From Synechococcus sp. CC9311 (GTDB lineage: Bacteria; Cyanobacteriota; Cyanobacteriia; PCC-6307; Cyanobiaceae): a DNA stretch of 64,000 nucleotides. Location: the NCBI RefSeq assembly GCF_000014585.1, contig NC_008319.1, positions 310,001 to 374,000 of the forward strand, given 5' to 3'. The notes beneath the pieces were generated by a model that was not told the DNA's origin, searched no databases, and was given only the letters and a program-made list of their open reading frames with translations. A program made the position numbers and the translations under genes. How positions within the stretch are numbered: the first letter of the stretch is position 1; each line of letters starts with the position of its first letter. Positions 18,007 through 27,904 of this stretch are shown here, piece after piece.

Positions 18007-18759
18007 TCAGGGAGCAAGCCGAGCTCTGTGCAATCTTGTTTTTTCGTACCAACCCGCAAATTCTGGCGTCCACGTTTTGAGGTGGGGCCACATGAGATCG
18101 CAGAGCTCGCGGATTTCCTGCTGGGCATCGAGCTTTGCGCGTAGATCCATGAAATGCAGGAAGGCCCTGAGCGTGAAGCTCACCACGAAATGTTGCCTGT
18201 AATCAAAGGGGAGGATGCCGCGGGCATGTTCCTCGGCATAGCCGGCCTGAAGCAATTCCTGATAGCGATCGGCGCTGATTTTGCAGTGGTTTAAATCTTT
18301 TTGCCGCTCAGCCTCGCTGTAGAGGTATTTCTTGCCCTTGCGGTCGCTGTATTCACCAACGGGGCGCAAATAAAACACCTCTTCGAGATCGAGTTCTCCA
18401 ACTGCTGCCCTGCAGATGCGATCGCCTGTATAGCGCATGGATTGAACATCAAAACTGACGCCCACCCGGTGCGTCCGAGCCTGTTGCATCACGGAATGAG
18501 GAAACCAGCCCACGTTCAACACAATCTGGGCATGCTCCATGGGTCCGTAATGACCCCGCTCTCCTGCGAGAAGGCGTTTGACACATATTTCGCCGGCTCT
18601 GGTCTCATCGGGCCATTGCTCGCGATCGGCGGCCACGAAGCCTTCGCTGTAGTCCTGGTGCATACCCACGTACACGCACTGTTGCGGATTCGGGGTTGCG
18701 GCGATCAGATCAACTCGAAAACGAGAGTCCATGGGTGTCGTCTGCGATGAACTGTTCAT
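18007..18759 (-). CDS. thyX: Flavin-dependent thymidylate synthase
   Basis: 250 residues. ThyX methylates dUMP to dTMP with FAD, NADPH and methylenetetrahydrofolate. The diagnostic RHR motif is present as RTHRVGVSFDVQS. Other matching parts are HYGPMEHAQIVL and ARGILPFDYRQHFVVSFTLRAFLHF. It is about 30 residues longer than the minimal ThyX, as typical for cyanobacteria. txlA-like lies 7 bp upstream on the same strand, suggesting a two-gene unit. Confidence 0.96.
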   Translation of the reverse strand: MNSSSQTTPMDSRFRVDLIAATPNPQQCVYVGMHQDYSEGFVAADREQWPDETRAGEICVKRLLAGERGHYGPMEHAQIVLNVGWFPHSVMQQARTHRVGVSFDVQSMRYTGDRICRAAVGELDLEEVFYLRPVGEYSDRKGKKYLYSEAERQKDLNHCKISADRYQELLQAGYAEEHARGILPFDYRQHFVVSFTLRAFLHFMDLRAKLDAQQEIRELCDLMWPHLKTWTPEFAGWYEKTRLHRARLAP

Positions 18760-18766
18760 GCTTTGT

Positions 18767-19312
18767 CTAGCTGTGGCTGCGCGGACCTGGGCTTGAAACC
18801 GTCTCCGCAGGGGTCACGCTGCTGATGGAACCAACTCCAGCAAGCTGAGGCAGTGGCTCATTGTCAATCAGTGCAACCGCCAATGATTCCAACTGGTCTG
18901 CCGTTCTCGCTCCCAGTGAGCGGCCGCGCATCACACCATCAGCTGAAAATAAATTGAGCTGTGGAATTCCCGTGACGTCATAACGATCGATCAAATCCAA
19001 CCAGCGTGGATTATCAATATTCACCAGTACGACATCCAATTGATCGGCGTGCTTCTGTTCCGTTTGAAGCATCGCGGGTGCCATGGCCTGGCAGGCCTCA
19101 CACCAATCGGCGTAAAACTCCAGGATGGTGGGCCGGGAATTGTTGAGGGCGACCTCAGGATCCAGAGATTGCCTGGCCAGCTGGTCGAGAGGCGCTTCCT
19201 GGTTGAGCCCGTTGCGCAGCAGAAATAATCCAGCAGCGAGGACCAGAGCAGCAATCAGCAGCAACCCCTTTTGCAAAGGGGTCAGGGTGGCGGGGGAGGA
19301 ACTGCCGGTCAT
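18767..19312 (-). CDS. txlA: TxlA/HCF164-like membrane-anchored thioredoxin
   Basis: 181 residues. One N-terminal membrane helix (about 14-33) is followed by a thioredoxin fold with the active site YADWCEACQAM (WCxxC), then VTGIPQLNLF with the cis-proline. TxlA/HCF164 proteins deliver reducing power to the lumen for cytochrome assembly; orientation is inferred, not shown. The C-terminal 25 residues are Ser/Pro-rich. It is 7 bp before thyX. Confidence 0.82.
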   Translation of the reverse strand: MTGSSSPATLTPLQKGLLLIAALVLAAGLFLLRNGLNQEAPLDQLARQSLDPEVALNNSRPTILEFYADWCEACQAMAPAMLQTEQKHADQLDVVLVNIDNPRWLDLIDRYDVTGIPQLNLFSADGVMRGRSLGARTADQLESLAVALIDNEPLPQLAGVGSISSVTPAETVSSPGPRSHS

Positions 19313-19442
19313 GCCGGGAAGGTTTGAGTGCTTTCACTTTGGCAGGCTGATGGGTGTGTTGTTGCTAGCGTTTGAAAGCCAATTCCGTTGTTGTGATCTG
19401 CTTTCTCGCTGATTTCATCAGTCGACCATTGGCTGCTTGCTG

Positions 19443-19940
19443 ATGTCTCTTCTTCGATTCCTCGTATTGCCGCTGCGGGCCCCCCTGCTGCTTGTGCTGT
19501 TTGGTGTTGCAGTTTTCCTTGGCCATCACTGGTCAATTGAGAGCGAGCATTTGATTGCTATGCAGAATGTGTCGCCCACCTTGTTCTGGACGGTGGAGGT
19601 CTTGCAGTCGTTCGTGATTGTGCTCATCTGCACGATGCCTGATCTCCTCCTTCGTCAGCTGTCGTTGTTGATGGCCTCCAGCCGGGTGCTCAGCCTGATC
19701 TCCACCCTTCTGCTCGTCATCATGGTGGGCCTCTACCTGCTCAGTCTGAGCTTGTTGTCCGATGTGCTGATCTTGGCGTCTGCCACCTTGCTGGCTCGGC
19801 TGGACCTTACCCGGATCAAGGTGGTGCCTCCGCCTCAGGTCATGGCCTTTTGGTTGACGGCGTTGGTGCTGGTGGGCATCTGGTTGGGTCAGGATCTGCC
19901 AAACCCTCTTGCCTCAGCTGTCGCAGCGGTCAGTACCTGA
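19443..19940 (+). CDS. Hypothetical membrane protein with four to five helices
   Basis: 165 residues from the ATG; a TTG two codons earlier is also open. Hydrophobic segments lie near 7-25, 50-65, 78-100, 104-112 and 131-150. No charged catalytic motif is evident and I do not recognise the family. It converges with the lytic transglycosylase gene and overlaps its 3' end by 27 bp. The reading frame has the codon usage of its neighbours, so I believe it is real. Confidence 0.6.
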   Translation: MSLLRFLVLPLRAPLLLVLFGVAVFLGHHWSIESEHLIAMQNVSPTLFWTVEVLQSFVIVLICTMPDLLLRQLSLLMASSRVLSLISTLLLVIMVGLYLLSLSLLSDVLILASATLLARLDLTRIKVVPPPQVMAFWLTALVLVGIWLGQDLPNPLASAVAAVST

Positions 19941-21989
19941 TCCGAGATAGGCCCAGAGATTGCCCAGCACTTTTTTTGTGTAAAGGCGCGTTTCTGGATA
20001 GGGAATTCGCTCGATCCATAACTCAGGATCATTCTTCAAAGCTGGTGTGACCCATTGGCTGGCGGCCCCAGGCCCTGCGTTGTAGCTCGCAACGGCCAGC
20101 ACAATGTCTCCCTGCCACTGCTCCAGCAAGTGACCGAGATAGCGCGCTCCGAGCCTTGCGTTGCGTGTTGGCTCGCGTAGTTGATCCTGGCTCAGTGCAT
20201 CGCCGGCGAGTTCTTCCGCTGTGGCTGGCATCAGCTGAAGCAACCCGACCGCCCCCACGGGTGAGCTGACGCCTGGGGAGAAACGGGATTCTTGCTTGGC
20301 GATCGCCATCAGCAGTTCATTCCGTACCGCCTCCTGTTGTGATGCGCGCTCAAACACCTGCGAGAGCAGACGCGGATGCTGGCTCCGATGGAGGAGCTGA
20401 CGTTCCTCGCAGGATTGATTCACGAGCCTCAAACTGGCGCGCCAAAGACGACTCAGACCTGTCCATGAGTCTCCAACGGCAATACGAAGACGACCTTCCA
20501 CGAGCTTTTGCTCTGGATTGGTGGGCTGATCGGATGGCGGTTGTTGGTTCCTCCAGGTTTCCCATGCTTCCTGGGTTTGGCCGAGTCGCCAGAGACGATC
20601 CACAAATGAATCACCACTTTGGAGTGGCTCCCAAGGTGATTGAAACGAATCGCCGAGCCCTGCAGAGCGAGAGGCTGATGCTTGATGGAGATCAGGAAGA
20701 TCTCCCCGTCCCAGTCTCACCTCGGCGCGCCAGGTGTAATAACTCCTTGGATGGGTTTTGACCAAGTGCTGCCAGACCTGCTGAGCTTGGGTTGTTTGGT
20801 CTTGCTTCGACAGTGTGAGTCCCAGCCAGAACTGCTGCCTTGCGGCCAACGGTTCAGGAAGATTTGAGCTCGGAATGGCCCTTAGCAGTGATTCTGCTGT
20901 TTGCCATTGATCTTTTAAAAGTGCCTCGCGGGCCAAGTCCCACTGCAGTTGCCATGCGGCTGGATTGGTAGGCCATCGTTTCAGAACGGACATGGCGTTC
21001 GATGCGTCACCATTCGCCGAGTCACCGAGGCGCACCCGGGCGGCTGCAACATCAGCGGAGCGTTGTTGCAAAGCTTGCGGCAGTGCATCCAATAGAGCGG
21101 GATCGGGTTTCAGCGGCTCGCTCAGCAGCGCCGCTGCTTCGAGAGCCGCCGGATCATCGGGGTTGTTGATGGCGAGCTCAAGCAAGTGCTGCTTTCCACG
21201 CCCTTGCTGTTCAGCGGTGCCTCGGAGCAGGACCCGACCAATGGCCAAGGCGCTGGCTGGAGTGGTGGGTGTGCCCTGAAGGCAGGCTTCCGCTGCACCG
21301 CCATCACCGAGGGAAGCCAGTCCTCGGGCGAGCGTCAGTCGATCGTCTTGGTTCAAGCCATCGCCGCTGATCCTGTTGCAGGCTTCCCTGAGCTGAGTGG
21401 CAGCTCCTGGCCATCGGGCGCCCCAGCGGGCTAGATGCAAGGCGGCGATGGCTTGCTTGGGGGATTCTGTTTTGGTTTCTGCTGCTGCCGCTAAGGCGGC
21501 TGGATGACCTGGTTGTTGCCGGAACAGCTCTGTGTGGAGCGCTGGGTGGGCTTGCCCTAGTTGATAACGGGCATCGGCACTGGCGGCACTGTCAGGGAAG
21601 CGTTGAAGCAAGTCCTGCCAACGTTTCTGTTCTTCTGACGGCTGGCCGAGTTTTGCTGCGGTTAACGCCTGCTGTTTCAGCGTGACGGCAGCGATGGGAT
21701 CGTTGCCCCAGCCCTGATTGGCCAGTAAACGCTGGGATCTGTCCGCTGAATCGGCGCTGCGCGCCGCTAGTAAGAGAGCTGCTTCCCTTCGCTCACTGGG
21801 ATTGATCGACCAGCGGTAATGGGTCCAGAGATCAGCGTTTGAAATCGATGGCGTGAGTGGAGTGTGCAGACGTCGCATGAGCGTCTGTCCGCCGAGGACT
21901 AGCGCAACGGTGAGGAGTGGAGTTCCAGCGAGAAGCAGAAGGCCACGGGAGTGTTGAACGGTCAAGCCTCGGCCGGAAACTGGTGGCAT
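19914..21989 (-). CDS. Soluble lytic murein transglycosylase (Slt70-like)
   Basis: 691 residues from the chosen ATG, which places a signal-anchor helix (LLLLAGTPLLTVALVLGG) at the start; an ATG 30 codons earlier gives an Arg-rich extension and is less likely. The long middle part (about 50-500) is an alpha-helical, tetratricopeptide-like superhelix. The C-terminal SLT domain contains the catalytic Glu in AIAKQESRFSPG, then SPVGAVGLLQLMPATA and ASYNAGPG. It cleaves peptidoglycan glycan strands to anhydro-muropeptides in the periplasm. Confidence 0.9.
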   Translation of the reverse strand: MPPVSGRGLTVQHSRGLLLLAGTPLLTVALVLGGQTLMRRLHTPLTPSISNADLWTHYRWSINPSERREAALLLAARSADSADRSQRLLANQGWGNDPIAAVTLKQQALTAAKLGQPSEEQKRWQDLLQRFPDSAASADARYQLGQAHPALHTELFRQQPGHPAALAAAAETKTESPKQAIAALHLARWGARWPGAATQLREACNRISGDGLNQDDRLTLARGLASLGDGGAAEACLQGTPTTPASALAIGRVLLRGTAEQQGRGKQHLLELAINNPDDPAALEAAALLSEPLKPDPALLDALPQALQQRSADVAAARVRLGDSANGDASNAMSVLKRWPTNPAAWQLQWDLAREALLKDQWQTAESLLRAIPSSNLPEPLAARQQFWLGLTLSKQDQTTQAQQVWQHLVKTHPRSYYTWRAEVRLGRGDLPDLHQASASRSAGLGDSFQSPWEPLQSGDSFVDRLWRLGQTQEAWETWRNQQPPSDQPTNPEQKLVEGRLRIAVGDSWTGLSRLWRASLRLVNQSCEERQLLHRSQHPRLLSQVFERASQQEAVRNELLMAIAKQESRFSPGVSSPVGAVGLLQLMPATAEELAGDALSQDQLREPTRNARLGARYLGHLLEQWQGDIVLAVASYNAGPGAASQWVTPALKNDPELWIERIPYPETRLYTKKVLGNLWAYLGSGTDRCDS

Positions 21990-22014
21990 TCTGTTCCCAG
22001 CGCACGGCATTCGG

Positions 22015-22218
22015 ATGGCAAAGGGGCAAGGGCCGCGGCTCCCAGGGAGCGAGCAACGGCGCCGCTGTGCGATTGCCACTGGCCTGGCTTTGCTGGTTTG
22101 GGGATTGCGTTGGCTTTGGCCTCTGCAAGTCGTGCCTGGCTGGCTGGTGGCAGGGCTGTTGGCTTGGGCGTTCTTGGAAGTGGCAGCGCTATTGCTGGCT
22201 CCGCGTCGATGGCGTTAG
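22015..22218 (+). CDS. Small hypothetical membrane protein
   Basis: 67 residues: a basic N-terminus (MAKGQGPRLPGSEQRRR) followed by two hydrophobic stretches (about 18-36 and 40-60) and a basic end. I do not recognise a family. It fills the space between the divergent lytic transglycosylase start and glmM, and lies 43 bp before glmM on the same strand. The overlap with alternative starts of the transglycosylase on the other strand keeps confidence moderate. Confidence 0.45.
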   Translation: MAKGQGPRLPGSEQRRRCAIATGLALLVWGLRWLWPLQVVPGWLVAGLLAWAFLEVAALLLAPRRWR

Positions 22219-22261
22219 AACCAGCGATCCGGCTTAAGATTGAGTTCAGAATTGAATTTTC

Positions 22262-23653
22262 ATGGCTGAAGCTGCCATCCATCCTTTGGGGCAACTCCCA
22301 AAGCCATCGAAGATCAGCTTTGGGACCGATGGCTTGCGTGGTCGGGTGGACACCATGCTCACTCCGGCCTTGGCTCTTCAGGTTGGGTACTGGTGTGGAC
22401 GCGTGCTTCAAGCCGAGGGGCCTGTGCTGATTGGCATGGATTCGCGAAGTAGCGGAAGCATGTTGGTCGCGGCACTCACCGCAGGCCTGACGGCTTCAGG
22501 CAGAGAGGTTTGGACTTTGGGACTGTGTCCCACGCCCGCTGTGCCAGGTTTGATTCGCCGCTATTCAGCTGCCGGTGGCTTGATGGTCTCGGCGAGCCAC
22601 AACCCTCCGGAAGACAACGGCATCAAGGTGTTTGGAGCCACTGGCAGCAAGTTGTCTCCTGAACGTCAGCAGGCGATTGAAGCTGGTCTGTGTGGTGGAG
22701 ATGGCTCTGGGATGGCGTTGGCGGCATCAGGAGCTGCACGCCATCGTCCTGAACTTCTTGACGACTACCGCGCGAGCTTGCTGTCCAGTGTTGGGCAGCA
22801 TCGACTCGATGGTGTGCCCATCGTGCTGGATCTCTGCTGGGGGTCGGCAACAGCCTGTGGCGCAGAGGTGTTTTCTGCCCTTGGCGCCGATCTCACGGTG
22901 TTGCACGGTGATCCGGACGGAACAAGGATCAATGTGAATTGCGGATCCACCCACCTTGAGGCTTTACGCCGCGCCGTGATCGAGAAGGGCGCCGCCATGG
23001 GTTTTGGCTTCGATGGGGATGCCGATCGGATGTTGGCGGTTGATGGCCAAGGACGGGTGGTGGATGGCGACCATGTCCTCTTTCTCTGGGGGTCGGTTTT
23101 GCAAGAGCAGGGACAGCTCCCTGATCAGCGCTTGGTGGCCACGGTGATGTCAAATTTGGGGTTTGAGCGGGCTTGGCAGGCGCGCGGTGGGCTCCTGGAC
23201 CGGACACCGGTGGGAGACCAGCATGTGCATGCCGAGATGGTCCGCACGGGGGCAGCTCTTGGCGGCGAGCAATCAGGTCACATCCTCTCTTCCGCCCATG
23301 GTTTGGCTGGTGATGGTGTCTTGACCGCTCTTCAGATTGCGAGCCTCTGCCATGCACAGCAGCTCTCCTTGGCCGAGTGGGTGGATCAGAGCTTTCAGGC
23401 CTATCCCCAAAAACTGGTGAATGTGCGCGTCGAGAATCGCGAACGCAGAAAGGGTTGGGCGGACTGTGCGCCTCTCTCTTCTCTGGTTCAAGAAGCGGAG
23501 GCTTCGATGGCTGAAGACGGACGTGTGCTGGTGCGGGCGAGTGGGACAGAACCACTGCTGCGTGTGATGGTTGAGGCTGCCGATCAAGCGGTGGTCGATC
23601 ACTGGACCTCCAGCTTGGCGGCAGCAGCAGAGCTGCATCTCAACGCCTCATGA
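22262..23653 (+). CDS. glmM: Phosphoglucosamine mutase
   Basis: 463 residues. Interconverts glucosamine-6-phosphate and glucosamine-1-phosphate, feeding UDP-GlcNAc for wall and lipid synthesis. Motifs: KISFGTDGLRGRV at the N-terminus, the phosphoserine loop MVSASHNPPEDNGIK, the metal-binding loop FGFDGDADRML, GGEQSGHI, and the phosphate-binding VRASGTEPLLRVMVE near the C-terminus. Its 3' end overlaps the BadF-type kinase gene on the other strand by 6 bp. Confidence 0.95.
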   Translation: MAEAAIHPLGQLPKPSKISFGTDGLRGRVDTMLTPALALQVGYWCGRVLQAEGPVLIGMDSRSSGSMLVAALTAGLTASGREVWTLGLCPTPAVPGLIRRYSAAGGLMVSASHNPPEDNGIKVFGATGSKLSPERQQAIEAGLCGGDGSGMALAASGAARHRPELLDDYRASLLSSVGQHRLDGVPIVLDLCWGSATACGAEVFSALGADLTVLHGDPDGTRINVNCGSTHLEALRRAVIEKGAAMGFGFDGDADRMLAVDGQGRVVDGDHVLFLWGSVLQEQGQLPDQRLVATVMSNLGFERAWQARGGLLDRTPVGDQHVHAEMVRTGAALGGEQSGHILSSAHGLAGDGVLTALQIASLCHAQQLSLAEWVDQSFQAYPQKLVNVRVENRERRKGWADCAPLSSLVQEAEASMAEDGRVLVRASGTEPLLRVMVEAADQAVVDHWTSSLAAAAELHLNAS

Positions 23654-24586
23654 TCTGCAGCGTTCGAGAGCCAGCGTGAGCGCTCCATCGCAGGCGTCAC
23701 CACTCCGGTCGTCCCAGCGAGCATCGACCTGGCGACGGCGTAAAGACGTGTTTACGGCTTGTTGAAGGGGCGCCAGATTCAGCAGTGCGCCACCTCTTGC
23801 ACAGAGCACTGGCTGAGTGAGCCCCAGGGAAGAAGCCACGGCTTGTACGGCTTCGGCAAGGGCATCGCCGGAGCGGTCGAGTATGGCCTTGGCCTCAATA
23901 TTGCCTGCTTCAGCGGCGGCCGAGACGAGGGGGGCCAATTGGGCGAGCTGGGCTGGTTGGTAGTTCGGCTGCACAACGAAGGCCTTGATCGCTGCGGCTG
24001 TGCGGCAACCGAGAACTTGCCACAACTGGTTGCGGAGCGGTCCGTCTGGGAGTCGGCCATCGGCCATGCGCAGGCTGAGCTGCAGCCCCTGATGGCCGAG
24101 ATCAAAGGCAGCGCCAGCCCCATCCAGTTGCCATCCCCATCCCCCACAACGTTGTTCAAGGCCGCTGGCGTTGCGTCCAACCACGATCATTCCCGTGCCG
24201 CTGATCAGCACGATGCCGGCATCGTTGGGGAATGCTCCACGCAGAGCGATGCGTTCGTCGCCAGTGGCGATGCAGTGCTCGATTGGTAACGCGAGACTGG
24301 CTGCCAGCAGCTCGCTTGCGCGGTCCTGAAGTGCTGTGCCCTGCTCCACTCCGCTGGCACCAACAGCGGCAGCGTTGATCTCAAGTCCGCTGGGATTGGC
24401 GGCATCCAGGCTGCTGCGAATGGCCTCCACGAACCGTGTTTCGCCCTCGTTGGCTTGTAGATGGCTGACGCCACTGCCCTTGCCTTCGCCTAGCGGTTGC
24501 CAGTTCCCGTTATGCCATCGGCTCAACTTGCAGCGGCAATGGGTTTGGCCAGCATCGAAACCAGCCAAAATCAGGGCGTCGCTCAT
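23648..24586 (-). CDS. BadF/BadG/BcrA/BcrD-family kinase, N-acetylglucosamine kinase-like
   Basis: 312 residues of the ASKHA (actin/sugar kinase) fold. Seen: the phosphate-1 loop LAGFDAGQTHCRCKL (a variant of the usual GxDGGxT), VGASGV, the second loop GIVLISGTGMIVVGRN, and GWGWQLDGAGAAFDLGHQGL. The fold and the GxGGWGxxLxDxGSG-like region point to GlcNAc or a similar amino-sugar kinase, perhaps wall recycling, but the substrate is inferred. The ATG overlaps the upstream stop by 4 bp. Confidence 0.72.
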   Translation of the reverse strand: MSDALILAGFDAGQTHCRCKLSRWHNGNWQPLGEGKGSGVSHLQANEGETRFVEAIRSSLDAANPSGLEINAAAVGASGVEQGTALQDRASELLAASLALPIEHCIATGDERIALRGAFPNDAGIVLISGTGMIVVGRNASGLEQRCGGWGWQLDGAGAAFDLGHQGLQLSLRMADGRLPDGPLRNQLWQVLGCRTAAAIKAFVVQPNYQPAQLAQLAPLVSAAAEAGNIEAKAILDRSGDALAEAVQAVASSLGLTQPVLCARGGALLNLAPLQQAVNTSLRRRQVDARWDDRSGDACDGALTLALERCRS

Positions 24587-25893
24587 GGGTCTGTCTGGGT
24601 GGCTTGTTGGGCCTGACTCAGGGTTGCCAGGCAAAACCAACCGATGATTTGCACTTCTGGTCGGAAGAAAATGGTGTCCGTAGCGCCTTGAATGACCAGT
24701 CCAGCGATCGCGGCGAGGCAGCCCAGCCAGGGCAACGCCAGGGCAGCCGTTGAGCGCAGCGCTCTAAGGCCGTTGCGAAGACTGGCTCCAGCCAACCCAA
24801 GCGCAGCGATCAAGCCTGGAATGCCCGTTTCAACCAGGAGCTCTAGAGGAACGGAATAGGCACTCAGGGCATTGAATTTTGGCTGTTGATAGAGGGGGTA
24901 AACGGCATTAAATGCGGCGTTGCCTGGTCCGATGCCCAGCCAGGGGCGGTCTTGAATCATCTCCACTGCGGCCAACCACACGTTGATGCGGAAGTTGTTA
25001 GAGCTATCGCCTCGTCCAGCTAGCAAGCTGGCGACTCGCGTGCGAATCGGATCCACCTGCGTGACCGCGATTGCTAAGGCCACTCCAGCAAGCACCAGCA
25101 GGGCGATGGGGACGAGACGTCGCCAAAGTTTTGGCCAGTTGCGAATGGCACGCAACACGAGCAGCAGCAGCAGCACACCAAGGGCCGCGAGCATGCCCAG
25201 CCAGCCCCCGCGGCTATAGCTAAACAGGGTGGCGGTAGCTCCTAACCCCAGTGCAACCGCTGCATAGCAGCGTGCCCCCCAGCCATTCCAGCGGATCAAG
25301 GCAACGAGCGCTAATGGAAGGATTGGCACCAGATATCCCGCCAGCAGATTGGGGTTGCCGAGGGGTCCGTAGATCCTGATCGTGCCTGCGGCTACAGAAT
25401 TGGGATCGGCCCAGCGTGCCAGCTCCTCGGTGGGTCCGTAGAGCTGGCGCAAGGCCATCACGCTGGTGAGCAATTCGCCGCCCAGCAATGCGGCCACGAG
25501 CCGGTCCCACCAGTCGGGTCGCTCGGCCAGCAGCTGGCGCATCAGGGCATAGACGCCGAGGTAGCTGAGCAGCTTGATCAGGCCTTTTGTTGCTGCAGCC
25601 GGAACAGGGGAGAACCCCGTGGCGAGCAAGGCGATGCCAAGAAACAAGAGCACCCAGGCGCTGATGGCACCGATGCGCTGAGGTTGGCTCACGCTGGACC
25701 AGAGGATCCACAGCGCTCCGCAGGCCAGAACCACAAGGCCTAACCCCGTTCGGGTGAGGAAGGGCAGTCCTGCGAGCAGAACCATGAGCAGGATGCTGGC
25801 TAACCAACTCAGGCGCCGTCGCTGCTGCTCACTAGCGGGCAGGACTCCTTGCCAGCTCAGCAACAAAGGTGGTGGGGCCGGAGCCTCAGCCAT
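24583..25893 (-). CDS. IctB-like / O-antigen ligase family membrane protein
   Basis: 436 residues with about ten to twelve hydrophobic helices and the Wzy_C/O-antigen-ligase region ([55 protein letters not shown]). Cyanobacterial members are often called IctB after an early proposal in inorganic carbon accumulation; the family domain itself suggests glycan ligase or polymerase activity. Sequence alone does not settle the role. The ATG used lies 11 codons inside the open frame and overlaps the trmB stop by 8 bp. Confidence 0.8.
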   Translation of the reverse strand: MAEAPAPPPLLLSWQGVLPASEQQRRRLSWLASILLMVLLAGLPFLTRTGLGLVVLACGALWILWSSVSQPQRIGAISAWVLLFLGIALLATGFSPVPAAATKGLIKLLSYLGVYALMRQLLAERPDWWDRLVAALLGGELLTSVMALRQLYGPTEELARWADPNSVAAGTIRIYGPLGNPNLLAGYLVPILPLALVALIRWNGWGARCYAAVALGLGATATLFSYSRGGWLGMLAALGVLLLLLVLRAIRNWPKLWRRLVPIALLVLAGVALAIAVTQVDPIRTRVASLLAGRGDSSNNFRINVWLAAVEMIQDRPWLGIGPGNAAFNAVYPLYQQPKFNALSAYSVPLELLVETGIPGLIAALGLAGASLRNGLRALRSTAALALPWLGCLAAIAGLVIQGATDTIFFRPEVQIIGWFCLATLSQAQQATQTDP

Positions 25894-26599
25894 GAGGTGT
25901 GGGTGCAGCGTCTTTGGAATTATCAACCTGTTGCCAAGCCATCTCCAGATCCCTTAATGCTGGAAGCTCAGCCTGGGTGCGCTCAAACAGCACGCGATAG
26001 GTGGGTTGTCCCTGTTCCTGGACGTAGCGCTCCCGTTCCGTTGCTACGGGCAAGGGATTACTGGATCGCCAAGGCTGTGGATCGTCTTTCGGGCGCGCAA
26101 AGCAGTTGGAGAGTTCCACGAGGGCCACCATCGGTTCGATCACTGCCAACACATCACTTTGCAGAAACAGGTGTCGGCCGGGATGGAGTGCTGCAGCGAT
26201 GGCAAGCAAGAGGGCGGGTTGCAGCACTCGACGTTTGCGATGGCGTTGTTTGAACCAGGGATCTGGGAATTGAATGCTTACTAGCTGCAACTGGTCTGGC
26301 GGCAACGCTGCCATCCAAGCCTCAAGGCTGATATTGGCGTTGCAAAATAAAAAATGAAGGTTGTGCTGTTCCTGCCGGTCGCGATCGTGTTGGGCGGCTT
26401 GCACCAAAGGCCGGCGGATCTCAACTCCGAGATGGTTGCGCTCGGGCTGCATCGCCGCCAGCTCCAACAGAAAAAAGCCTCGAGCGCAACCAATATCGAG
26501 ATGGATCGGCAGGTTGGGATGCTCAAACAGCTCATGCGGCGCCGGGAGTTCCAGCGGCAACTGAAAGAAGCGGCTGAGGGGATTGACGTGCTGGCGCAT
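25886..26599 (-). CDS. trmB: tRNA (guanine-N7-)-methyltransferase
   Basis: 237 residues. Makes m7G46 in tRNA variable loops. The SAM-binding motif [15 protein letters not shown], then GVEIRRPLV, and the signature [17 protein letters not shown] are all present. Its ATG and the FIST stop share one base (TGATG), and its stop overlaps the ictB-like start, so expression is coupled to both neighbours. Confidence 0.94.
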   Translation of the reverse strand: MRQHVNPLSRFFQLPLELPAPHELFEHPNLPIHLDIGCARGFFLLELAAMQPERNHLGVEIRRPLVQAAQHDRDRQEQHNLHFLFCNANISLEAWMAALPPDQLQLVSIQFPDPWFKQRHRKRRVLQPALLLAIAAALHPGRHLFLQSDVLAVIEPMVALVELSNCFARPKDDPQPWRSSNPLPVATERERYVQEQGQPTYRVLFERTQAELPALRDLEMAWQQVDNSKDAAPTPHG

Positions 26600-27858
26600 C
26601 AGCCCTCAGTTGACTCAGCCAGCGGTGCGTGGCGGAGTAAGCCCCAGCAAGCGGTGTAACCATGCAGGTAGGTGGTGTTGCTCAAGGGGCCGATCTCTCC
26701 GTTGCAGAACGCTCCGGCGATTGGAAGATTGGGCATCACGTCACGAGCGATCGAAACATCCCCGTTGGCTTCTCCAAACAGCCCGCTCCCTCGACCGAGG
26801 CAGGCAAACAACAGACCGCAAAGGGGAGGAGGGAAGGGACAACGCTCTTGGCTGACCTCCAGCAGCTGGCGTGCCTCCTGCCTTGATGACTGCGCTTCTC
26901 GGAGCTGAAACTGCACGTGTTGGCCTGGGCGGACCCGCTCAGCTACCGCGACTGCACCATTGCGAGGGTCGACGCCAATCAGATTGCGCACCAGAAAATC
27001 GCTGGGGCACTCCTGCATCAAATTGCGACGTTCCACCCCAAGGAACAGGGAGTGCTGCACCAGCTCTCTGTCCTCCGCATTGAGATCGGCCAGGACGCGT
27101 TGCAAGCAGGCCACAGGATTGTCGCGACGATCACCATCGCTGAGTTCCAGCAGGACGTTGCGCTGGGCTTGTTCGATCGCAAACACGGGACCAATCGGTC
27201 GGCAGCCCTGGGCAACGACCGGATCAAGAACCCAGTCGCCACCTATGCTCACCCCTGCGGCACCATTGATGATCTGACCATTGAGGAGTAGGGATCCATG
27301 GCTGGCGTTATGGGGTGCGGCAATGCCACCGATGATCGCAGCGTTGGGATAGGCGTAATCCAGGCCGCTGATGAGGTCGTTGATCGCTCCGCAACTGGGA
27401 TCGATGAACAGCAGCAGGGATCGGCTGTTTGTTGGGTCCACGCTGACCCAGTCCTGCCAGTTTTGAACCGGTCCATCAAGGTCCGGGAGAGAGCCAGTGT
27501 CTAGTTGAAACGGCTTCAGCTGAGCTCCAGGGAGATTTAAGAGGGTGATGCTGAGGGCCGTGGTCTGTTCCAGCTCTTGCGATCGTCCGGCACTGTCCGT
27601 TCCAACAACGCCGCCTCCAACAAAACCGATCCAGTGTTCGGCCTGGAGTCGTTGGCTGAGAAGCGGGAGCAACCGCGGGAGATCGCTAGCGAAATGGCTG
27701 GAAACAAACACCAGGGCTAAATCGCCTTTTTCCGAGCCAAGTTGATTGCTGACGTCTTTCGTTGCCTCTTCCAAAGAGGCACAGCCACTGAGTGCAGTTC
27801 GGCATTTGGCCTGGGCTCCGGAGCCTCGGAACCAATCGAGGGGGTTGAACGGAACCAT
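26599..27858 (-). CDS. FIST-domain sensory protein
   Basis: 419 residues. The architecture follows FIST_N (about 30-225; [33 protein letters not shown]) and FIST_C (about 235-395; [42 protein letters not shown]), ending with [15 protein letters not shown] domains are predicted small-ligand sensors, possibly for amino acids, usually fused to or next to signalling proteins; here it stands alone in front of trmB. No membrane helix. Function in this organism is unknown. Confidence 0.85.
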   Translation of the reverse strand: MVPFNPLDWFRGSGAQAKCRTALSGCASLEEATKDVSNQLGSEKGDLALVFVSSHFASDLPRLLPLLSQRLQAEHWIGFVGGGVVGTDSAGRSQELEQTTALSITLLNLPGAQLKPFQLDTGSLPDLDGPVQNWQDWVSVDPTNSRSLLLFIDPSCGAINDLISGLDYAYPNAAIIGGIAAPHNASHGSLLLNGQIINGAAGVSIGGDWVLDPVVAQGCRPIGPVFAIEQAQRNVLLELSDGDRRDNPVACLQRVLADLNAEDRELVQHSLFLGVERRNLMQECPSDFLVRNLIGVDPRNGAVAVAERVRPGQHVQFQLREAQSSRQEARQLLEVSQERCPFPPPLCGLLFACLGRGSGLFGEANGDVSIARDVMPNLPIAGAFCNGEIGPLSNTTYLHGYTACWGLLRHAPLAESTEG

Positions 27859-27904
27859 GCATTTGACCCTACCAATCTTGAGGGCTAGGTCGATGGCATC
27901 GATA

